NCBI GenBank assembly: GCA_023053545.1
Contig: JAKZAN010000118.1
Coordinates: forward strand, 1 to 64,000
Source of the DNA: Lepidurus packardi
Taxonomy: Eukaryota; Arthropoda; Branchiopoda; Notostraca; Triopsidae
Length of the DNA stretch: 64,000 nucleotides
Direction of reading: 5' to 3'
A model generated the notes under the pieces. The model was not told the origin of the DNA. It made no database searches and saw nothing but the letters and a program-made list of their open reading frames with translations. Shown piece after piece: positions 55,442 to 64,000 of the stretch (positions are counted from its first letter, which is position 1; every line of letters begins with the position of its first letter). The translations under genes were made by a program, and so were the position numbers.

Positions 55442-56044
55442 TCAGTATCTATAGATCAAGTCCAGTTCCTGTTCCAGTCTCAGCCTGCGCACTGATTCCC
55501 GAAGTGCTAATTCATCAGCAGCCCGAGACGCAGCGAGTTCTGCATTCAGTCTAGATCTTCTGATCACGTTCTCAGCGTCGATCTCAGCTGCCATCCTTTC
55601 TCTTCTTGCAAAGGCTTAGCTCTCAGCAGCAGCAATTTCGGCAGCTGCGACTCTTGATCTTTGCAGAGCCAACTATGTGGCGTAGCGTGAGTTCTCGATT
55701 TCAGCCGCGATACGTGATCTTCTTAAGGCGGCCTCAGTAGCGATCCTATTAGCCTCGATATCGGCAGCCACGCGCGAGCGGCGGATTGCTTCCTCAGCAG
55801 CGATTCTCGAAGCTTGGACTTCGACAGCGATCCTTTCTCTTCTGATGAGTTCCTGCTCAGTGGCAAATCTCTCAGCAGCGAGAGTCTCAGCAGCGATTCT
55901 TTCAGCCTCAATCTCGACAGCAATGCGAGATCTTCTAATGGCGCTCTCAGCAGCGACTCTGGAGGCAGCAACGTCAGCAGCAAGCCTAGACCTCCTGAGG
56001 CTGTCTTCGAGGGTATCGTAGTAGGTTCTGTAGTAGTAGGACAT
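55442..56044 (-). CDS. Alanine/arginine-rich helical repeat protein, 200 aa
   Basis: One exon on the minus strand, ATG 56044-56042 to TGA 55444-55442. After MSYYYRTYYDTLEDS the protein consists of about nine imperfect repeats of roughly 17-19 residues with the pattern RRSR-hAAEIEA-RIAAE. Ala lines one face of a long amphipathic helix and Arg/Glu the other. The DNA also shows this periodicity (repeated CAGCAGCGATTC-like units on the plus strand). There are no Pro and almost no Gly, so a single extended helix or helical bundle is likely. I recognise no family. Confidence 0.8.
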
Positions 56045-56315
56045 GAGTGTGTGTTCTAGAAGGATTGGGGTGTGTGATTTGGATGTTATTGATTATATGA
56101 CAAGAGAGAGGGAATAAAAGTTATTAAACTGGGGTAAAGCCTTGAGAAGGTTATGGGCAAACAGAAAGGAGGATTGGGGATCAATAAAATATGCGGGCGA
56201 ATGGCTTTGATTAAAATTTATTCCAAACCGATTTTTTGGTTGTTGCATTTTTTAGATCAATTTCTTATACTCCAGTACTACGATACTTCGAAAATAGCTG
56301 TAAAATACGCTGTTA

Positions 56316-59300
56316 TCAGGGCGTGGCTGGCTACTCCTTTGTGGTCTTGTCACAGCGCTGCATGAGGTTGTGGATGATCTCGCCCAGAATATCGACGCAG
56401 CATGTCTTCTTGAAGAAGTTGTAGAACACGTTGTCGGGCATCTCGTTGGCGTCGACGATTTCACGGTTATTGTCTTTCCAGAGTACCATTTTTTTCTAAA
56501 GTCATACCACATCAATAAGTACTGCACAGAGCCAATACAAAATAAAACAGTATCCCTTTCGCCTCAAATTATATTTTATTGGTTGCTAGAGTTATAGTGC
56601 TTGTTACCTCTTTGTAGAACTTCACGAAACCGAATCCTCGCTTGTGGAAGTAGTACCCGCAACGGTCCCACACCCAGTCCTCCTCCATCAGCACCTCCAG
56701 GATCTGCATCGACTCCACGTACTTGAATATCAACTACGCTGGTGCCTCGAAGTTCCACTGGATCGCGAACACATCGTGGCTCGGCACCAGGAACGGTGAA
56801 ATCTTCTTGCTGAACTTACCCATATGCAGTATCACTTTGAGGAAGTCATTGACGAATGCCGACATACAACCCCTCCATTTGATTTCTATATTGAAGGTGT
56901 TCTTGATGTTCCACACGTTCTCATAGTAGAAAAAGAACTCATCGTTGTTGTAGATTTTGATGTCTGGGTACAAAAGCTTGGGTTGGATTTTCAAGCAGTT
57001 GAAAGTCGAAGGCATGTCGTAAGGCCCATCTTCGACTTTGATGGTGAAACCTGGAATGAGGGGTTGATATCGGTCATTGATAGCTTGAAGATACTCGCGG
57101 AAGTTTTGTTTGCAGGTATTCCGGTACTTTTCGCGGTCCACAGTTTGCTCAGTAGAAATATCGACTACGAAGCTGATTTTGATACTTTTGTAGTTAACTG
57201 CTTCGTCTTTCTTCCAGACGTTGTCGTCTTTGAAGTAGGTATGTCGACCGATAAAGCGATACTCCTTTTCCTCGTAGCACAAGTAACTATATAGCATGTC
57301 AGAATGACCCATTTCCAGCTGATGGATCAGGTTGGCGCTATCTGAAGAATATTTGCGTTGGTCTGTGATTTGGCACTCGCGTACATTTAAATTGACCCTG
57401 TCTTGGATGATTATTGCATAGTAAAGGTCCCCCTTGGCCAGGTGGTAGATCTTCTCTATTTGGTTCGAAGTCTTCTGATTGGGTTCTTCGACGATCAGGA
57501 AGTTCTCGGTGAGTTTCTAGCAGATGAGTTCCTCGAGCTGGTCGACATTGTCTTTGGCCTGTGAGTTGCGCTGGATGTGGTACTGAGACAAGATGTTATA
57601 GCTCGTCTTGATTGGGACCAGAATGGGAAAACAAATGAGCTTCCAGTAGTATTCTGTCTAGAACATTTTACGGTGTTCTGAGTACTCGTCGTCCTTCCTC
57701 AGAAACGTATTTTTCAGGAGTTTCAGAGTTTGTTCCTTGTACTGTGGCATCAAGTAGTGGATTTTGCTCTCCATGTAGTTTCGTTTCAATCTGCATTTGT
57801 AGTGACTGATGAAATGCTTCTTGGGAGTAGCCTTCAGGAACATAGACTTCTCGTTGTTGCTAGCTTCGTACTTATCCATCTAGAAGATGTTAACTCGTTA
57901 CTCCATCATCTCGAATGTTGTTCTCTACACCGGAGCATTAGGAGAAGTTAGTGTGCCCTTACGGCTGCTGATCGAGCTCATATTGGATCGATTCAGGTAA
58001 GCATCCGGTTCTTCGTAATGGCTATGCTGAAGTTTAGAGTTGTAGGAATTATAGCTGGATGTCGAGGGGCTTCGGTCACGTTCTTCGTTCATTTTGATGA
58101 CTTGGAACCTAAAAAGATCGCGTGAGACGTAATTGGGATCATATGTCAGGGCTCCCGTTTCTGGGTTCTTTTTAAAGGTAGAGGAGATGCGGTGCTCTAG
58201 TTTGTTCATCTCGCGGCCGAACTCGAACTCTCTTCTCATGGTAGAGTTGCTGAGACGTTCGAAGGTCTGGTGGATTCGCAGGTACTGGTCTTTGTTGCCC
58301 TTAATATCTGAGTACTTTGAAGAGTTGTACAACTTGATCTCATCAGTGTTCTTATCGTAGAGCAGGACGTGGGATCTAAATGCTTATTGTCCGAAGTAGC
58401 ACGAATCAATCCACTCGGGAGTTTTCTGTTAACTCTTCATAAAAGTGCTCGTCCGCTGCTAAGTCATCACGAAATGGGAATCGTGTTTACACTTGAGTTG
58501 GTTGAGCCTAAATGTTTTGAAGTAGTTCTGCTGATTCTCGACTGTCAGAGGTACGAGGTTGTTCAGGCTGATGGCAGTCCTGTTCTGGAAGTAGTTGTGC
58601 TCATAGACCACTGTCTCGTTGAGAGGCGAGTCGTAAATCAACTCTTCGAGACAGTCATAAATTAGATGGTTCATCTTGGTATCCTCGTCGCCATCGTTCA
58701 GAATAAGGTTGTCTTTATTGCTCTCGAAACGCGTGAACTCGATGCGTTTTCTATCACAGTTTCTTAGATTGACCACGATGCAGCTGATGTTTGTCAAGTA
58801 TACTTTAATTTTGGCCAGCCTGTAGGTTGTCTCGTCGGTGAAGTAGTGGTTATTCCCTGCTGAAAGTATAGTAATGGCGTTGCCACTCTCCGCCACGCTC
58901 CTCCCATAGAAATGCTTGGAGTACTGAGAGGCTGTCAGAGTGATTGCCTCGAGGATATTGGACGAGCACGAGTCAGCCAGCTCGCATTCAAGAGATCTGA
59001 TGAAGGGTCTGATTTTGTTATTAGCGTCCCCAAGGTTAGTGATGGAGCCTTTTCTCTTGGAAGATGAACCACTACTTTAGCTTTTGTTGTCATCATGCTT
59101 GTCCATCTCCTTCTTGACTCGTTTCAGAATGAAATCAGCCACAGGCTTCACATTCCGTTTCCAGTTGATTGTGTACAAGAACTCTCCGATTTTCTTCCAG
59201 ATATAAGAACCCAGATTCCCATAGCTCTTCTTCCAGACGATCTTCCTGTACGCGTCTTCGTATATTTTCCCATGGCTGTCCACCTGGAAAGCGATGGCGA

Positions 59301-60126
59301 AGTTCATCGAGTACTTGTCTTTGGTCTATTTCCCTTAGTTGCTCTCCTTGCTCTCTTGGCTCTATCTGCTTTGCTTGCTTTCTCTCTCCTATTTGTTGTT
59401 CTTTGGCTTGGTGGCTGACTCGCTCTTCCTTTATATTTCTCTCAGGGCCTCGACTACCGCATCATAAGCCTGGTTGAGGGTTTTGAACTGGGGATAGTAC
59501 AATCTGGCGAAGAACACGATTTCGACGCGGTGTGTGTTCTGGAAGATAGTGTTCCGGAAATAGAATGTCGCCAGAAACTGGATCACCTTCTAGACGTAGA
59601 TTTCTTGGTTGATATCTGCTTCAAACATCTCCTTAGAAAGTTCGACTAAGAGAGTATACTTTGCACAGCTGGTCCTGTACAGGATTTTGGTAGTCTTGCC
59701 GATGACTCCTCTCTTGACGACTTCATTGTTGGCAGCCATCATATTCATGACAGTCAGCTTGAGGCCCTCGAAGTTTAGGACCTTTCCCGAGTATATGACC
59801 AGGTTGTTTAGCTCGTTCAATATTTTGTACTGGTCCCTCCGCGAAATAAACATATCTTTGACTAGCAGCTCCACATACTCCACGACGAGATAGTCGAATC
59901 CCTTCTCATGGCGGAAAGAACTCCTGAACTTATACCCGGGTTCATACTAAACGTTGGCGATGTCGGACAGTTTGCGAAGGATGGATAAATGTTCCACTGC
60001 TTTGGACTTGGAGTGTTTGCACACTTGTCCGAGGATTGACTATTTGGTTTCGATCAGGATCACATCTTTTTCCTCGAGGTTCGCATGATATTAGGGCGGC
60101 AGCAGAATTTAGGCCTGCGTGATCAT
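56316..60126 (-). CDS. DEPDC5: GATOR1 subunit DEPDC5/Iml1
   Basis: Two exons on the minus strand (60126-56608, 56495-56316; intron 112 nt) give 1232 aa, against about 1600 in human and yeast. The N-terminal third aligns by eye with DEPDC5: VELLVKDMFISRRDQYKILN, KVLNFEGLKLTVMNM, KILYRTSCAKYTLLVELSKE, MFEADINQEIYVQKVIQFLA, then IYEDAYRKIVWKKSYGN and SGNAITILSAGNNHYF. TPEWIDSCYFGQ matches the IPHWINHSFY motif. Later, LICFPILVPIKTSYNILSQY and HLAKGDLYYAII recall the central Iml1 region. With Npr2/Npr3 it is the GTPase-activating complex for Rag GTPases that restrains TORC1 at lysosomes. A DEP domain was not confidently located. Confidence 0.87.
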
Positions 60127-60563
60127 GACAAAGAGTGAATGTATGAGAATGGCGTGAGGGGCTTTACAGGAGAGAACTCAGGCGTATGGGTGCAGATAAG
60201 GACGGCCCCTTCGCACTGTATCTTTTCCTTGGGCTTCTGCTCTTATTTGACGACTTCAAACTTGGAAAACTTTTGCTGTGTTTTTTCTATTGAGGAGGAT
60301 ATCAAGGTGTGTTCAGGGAAAGAAAAGGAAACAACAGAAAAGCATTGGGAAAAGATGGTACTGAAGGATACTACTTTTCATCTTGTTTGTTTGTCTTCCC
60401 TTTGCCAATGTCCTTCTGTACTTTTTACGGTGTTGCCTAAATCTTAATGGTTTTTACTATTTCGCTGATTTATATGTTAAAATCTGTTGATCGGGTCAGA
60501 CTGGGATATTGCCAAAAAATCAGAATCCAACAATACAGTTTAATTACACACATTATTGCTCCC
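60127..60563. other. Intergenic
   Basis: About 437 bases between the DEPDC5 start and the STK36 stop. The frame just upstream of the DEPDC5 ATG stays open for 17 codons and then meets TGA. No other signal was recognised. Confidence 0.45.
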
Positions 60564-63500
60564 TCAATTCATCTTTTCCAAGACTTTCTTCACCATTTTC
60601 TCAACTTCTCCCCCCATTTTCGAGGCTTTTTCCAGAACTCCCCTTACGTCTTTACGCTCCAGATGCAAATAAAGGTTCTCGTACTAAGTAGCTTTGCCCA
60701 CTACTTTCACGCAGCTGCTCAGAATACTGGGGCTGAGCTTCCCATCTATGATCATGCGCATAACCTTGGGTAAGACTTTGGATTCTACGAGCTGGTTCAC
60801 ATGGGTGTCGGAGTGCCTGATCAAGTTGTAGACAGCAGTGACTGTATTTTTGACCAAGGTTTCGGACTGCTAGAAACAAAGCCCCGAAATGATATATTTC
60901 GTGCAGGGAGTCAGACACTATATAGGAATCTCCTAGAAGTAGGCCACATTCCCGATGGCTAGTATGGTAGCACTAACAATATCTACATTTGCCTCGTAGT
61001 TGGCCAGGGTTTCTGCGACACACAAGATAATCTGTCTGGAAGCGAACTCAGATTTGAAGTAATCAGAGTGTTTGAACAGGTTAGCAATCAACTGCAGACT
61101 CTTAACTCGCACGGGGACTGTATTGGACTTGAGGTACCCATTCATGTAATCGAGGATGCCTGATTTCTGTATTGATGAATAGTATTCGGCCTTAGTTCTG
61201 GCCAGATGTCCGACTATTATCAGGATAAGAGCTAGTAACTCTGCGTTGGATGTGTTATAGAACTGCTTAAGTCGGTTGAGCCCCTGGACAGCCAGGAAAT
61301 CCAAAACCAGAACTGTATCATTGGATTCTGCTTTGATGATGGTCTGCATGACCTTCAAGGAATGGACGAGAATATTTTATTTAAGGAGTGATTATGCGAC
61401 TAGCGCGCGATGGATGTTAGCTTTCCGTAGCTTGCTCACGAATTTAGTGACGTTCTGGTCCTTTTATTGTAGGGGAAGGATTTGTTCGATTATTCTGAGA
61501 CAGTGCAGCATGAACTAACTGTAGTAATCGTCTCCTTCCTTTTCTTTGATTTTGCCCAGCGCCTCTTCTTCGAAAATCACCGAAAGGAATTCTGAGCAAC
61601 ACTCGACTATGGAAGGGGTCCAGTGCTTGCCTGAGGCCAACATATCAAGTACCCGCAGGACTCTACCACCAGTCACCTTAAATGCCTGGCTCTCCACACG
61701 CACTAACTCAGGTAAGAGATGTGAATCAATTATCGATTTAAGGATAGACTGAGGCTTTGGAAGATTTTGTGCAGTGGTAACGATATCAGCCACAATGTCA
61801 TATAGAGTAAACTAAGTCTGATTGAAATTCCAACCTTCGATGTCTTTAACTAGTGCTTCTTTATCCTTAGCAGGTAGAGCCATCCAGTCAATTACCTTCT
61901 TCAGGAGCTGAGGATACCCTTTCTAGAGTACTTCCAAATTATACCTATTTTATTCAAGCTACAGTCCATACTTGAAAATGGAAGTATTGCAGACTTCAGA
62001 CTCTTGATAACTTCGCAAAGGTCGGAGGTGCTTTCCCTTTTCGAGGGAGGCGAGCTTGTAGTTCCAAACGAGGGAGAAAAACTAACTCATCTTCAATATA
62101 TCGTCTCCAGCTTTATAAGTGTTCAAGAGTTGTTTTCTGAATTCGGGACTTATTTTGATAGAGTCGTAGAGGATGTGATAGAACCATTAGAGTTATGTTA
62201 TGTTCATGTTTTGGGAGAGAGGCAGCAGAAGAGGAATCTTGGAGACCAGGGCATCAGCTACTGCTACTTTAGATGAGATGAAAGCTTCTCTGGTCTATTT
62301 TTCCAGGAATGAGCAACCTTTAACAGGATGGATAAATTTCTAGACACATTCGATAATTAGCATTGCCTACTTGTCATTCTTGATCCGATCAACTAGTAGT
62401 TTGAGCAACTTGGTCTAGTTGACAGACTTGAGGGTTTCGGGTGACTTCTTCAGGGTTATCATCATCTGGTTGGCTACGACGCCCAGCGTTTTATACATGA
62501 ACGCTACATTAGTTGGGCTTAGGGGTGCGCCTGCAGTCGTTAGCAACTCTGCACTCTGTTCGACGAGATGGCAATTTATATTTTCCTCATCATCATCGAG
62601 GTTGGCATTGCTGTTCTTGTTCGAGAAGTTCACTTTCAGCAGAAACGCAAGTAGCTGGAAAGTCACTCCTACTGATGTGTCTTTCTTGAACTTAGTCAGC
62701 AGTCTGACTGTATTTAAAGGTAAATCAGTTTTTCTGGTGACATCTAGTTCAAGCTCATGATCCTCTAGCTTGACTTTGGTCACCAGAAAGATAAGGATCC
62801 TCAGTGCTACTTCCACGCACTGCATGTAAGTGTTATTGTCTGGATGGGCGTGTGCCTTCGTGAAAAGTATCATGAGCTGGTGGTACAGCACGACATTCTT
62901 CTTAATTCCTTTGCAATAACCAGGGTTGCTCTCCTTCAGCTGATTCTCTATAGCCACCAAATCCATGAGGTCAATATCCGTGGTGAAGGAGGAAAGGCTC
63001 TAGTTCTTGGAGTTGACGAGCTCGGCCAAATCTTCGATACGAATGTCTTACCGGATGAACTAAGATCTGGTGAGGGTGAAATAAGGATGGTTCTGTATAT
63101 CGGGCCAGTCGTAGCGAGTAGTGGGGTTTTTTTGTAGCATTCCGTCAATCAGATCTTTCAAGGTGACATCCATTGTTTTTGGGTATACAGGTTTATCGTT
63201 GAGAATCTTGACGATAAGTTTTGGGAAGTTTTCGGCATAGTAGGGAGGAGCGCCGACGGCCATTTAGAAGAGGATGACTCCCAGTGACCACACATCAATT
63301 TTGTGCCCATAGGGTTTGGAGTCGATGATTTCGGGAGCGATGTAGAGAGGAGTGCCTTTCAGGGAATGTAGGCAAATGGTGGCCGCAGACATCTTCCGAG
63401 CGAACCCGAAGTCGCACAGCTTGATCTTGCCGTCTTTATTGATGAGGATGTTCTGAGGTTTGAGGTCACGATGCACGATTCGGTTATCATTAAGGTAGAT

Positions 63501-63854
63501 GAGAGCATCAATTATTTGTTTTGCATAATCCTTGATTTGCAGATGCGAGAACTTCGTGGCTTTCTGAAGAGTGCTCGCTAGATCTGTGCAGGCGAACTCC
63601 ATGACCAGGATGAGGTAGTTGGAGGACTCCACGTGGTCTACAAGTCTGATGATGTTGGGATGCGACAGTTTCTTCAGGATCTCAATTTCGTAGCGTAGTT
63701 CTTCAAACTCCTTGCGGGGTTTTCCTTTGCGGTATATAACTTTGAGGGCGACTTCTTCGGCTGTGACCCTGTCGGCGCCCCGGTATACACTGCCATAAGA
63801 GCCTTCGCCGATGAGTTCAAAGACCTGGTATTTTCCAACTTCAGAGATCTTCAT
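60564..63854 (-). CDS. STK36: Fused-type Ser/Thr kinase with armadillo-like C-terminus (STK36)
   Basis: Single exon on the minus strand of 1096 aa (human STK36 1315). The kinase domain covers residues 8-262: GEGSYGSVYRG, VALKVIYRKGKPRKEFEEL, HRDLKPQNILI, KLCDFGFARKMSAATICLHS, KGTPLYIAPEII, DVWSLGVILFQMAVGAPPYY and RYDWPDIQNHPYF. These match Fused/STK36 more closely than other kinases. The remaining 830 residues are alpha-helical with armadillo/HEAT character (LNRLKQFYNTSNAELLALIL, RVKSLQLIANLFKHSDYF). In vertebrates and ciliates this kinase is linked to central-pair construction and motile cilia; its Hedgehog role is animal-specific. The frame is continuous to TGA 60566-60564. Confidence 0.93.
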
Positions 63855-64000
63855 GAAGATGTGTAGTGTTTAGTAGTTTCGGTTAGTATGATAAGTAGTA
63901 TAGGATGAATATTTAAAAGGAGTGGGACTATTCGATTGTTTGCTCTTCAGTGAATTTGATGGAAATGGAGTTAAAAGATGGGCAACGAATAGCAATTTAA
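63855..64000. other. Upstream region of STK36 (window edge)
   Basis: 146 AT-rich bases before the STK36 ATG (minus strand). Likely its promoter and 5' leader; truncated by the window edge. Confidence 0.4.

Noticed and set aside
60139..60773. Plus-strand frames between DEPDC5 and STK36
   Set aside because: No conserved motif; they overlap the STK36 C-terminus, which fits the armadillo-like pattern on the other strand.

Overview
This window is the end of a ciliate macronuclear chromosome. It opens with 225 bases of CCCCAA telomere repeat, and genes start 171 bases further in. Every long gene reads through in-frame TAA and TAG and ends only at TGA (translation table 6, TAA/TAG = Gln). The C4A2 telomere fits oligohymenophorean ciliates (Tetrahymena/Paramecium relatives) rather than spirotrichs (C4A4). 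Many genes on one long molecule excludes gene-sized nanochromosomes. I cannot name the species. Once the code is applied, about 34 protein genes appear, densely packed on both strands, mostly intron-poor. Introns are GT-AG and usually 37-112 nt, with two of 156 and 179 nt.

Layout. 1-12.6 kb: telomere, an NBR1-like PB1 protein, cytosolic aconitase/IRP1, a 952-aa orphan, a YhhN/TMEM86 membrane protein, an epsin, TRAPPC3 and NTAQ1. 12.8-20.2 kb: PP5 phosphatase, MTHFS, an orphan basic protein, an ULK-like kinase and a possible MSP-CRAL/TRIO lipid-transfer protein. 20.5-24.4 kb: an unusual block, two nearly identical GC-rich orphan genes in inverted orientation around 2.7 kb of AT-rich, gene-poor DNA. 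24.9-32 kb, all on the + strand: CFAP57 (ciliary), a sirtuin, BUD23 (18S rRNA methyltransferase) and DCPS (cap scavenger). 32.3-40.8 kb, all on the - strand: three orphans, a small PWWP protein and a cyclin. 41-56 kb: a SET-domain protein with a very large insertion, an ANKRD13-like protein, UBE2S, a long coiled coil, a secretory protein ending NDEL, a MIR-domain protein and an Ala-rich helical repeat protein, among others. 56.3-63.9 kb: two large - strand genes, DEPDC5/Iml1 (GATOR1) and STK36/Fused kinase.

The genes are mostly unrelated eukaryotic housekeeping, signalling and ciliary functions; I see no operon or biosynthetic cluster. Thematic links are loose: autophagy/TORC1/endomembrane (NBR1-like, ULK-like, DEPDC5, TRAPPC3, epsin, ANKRD13) and cilia (CFAP57, STK36). 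The most unusual signal is the inverted GC-rich gene pair at 20.5-24.4 kb. No tRNA, rRNA, CRISPR or intact transposon was recognised.
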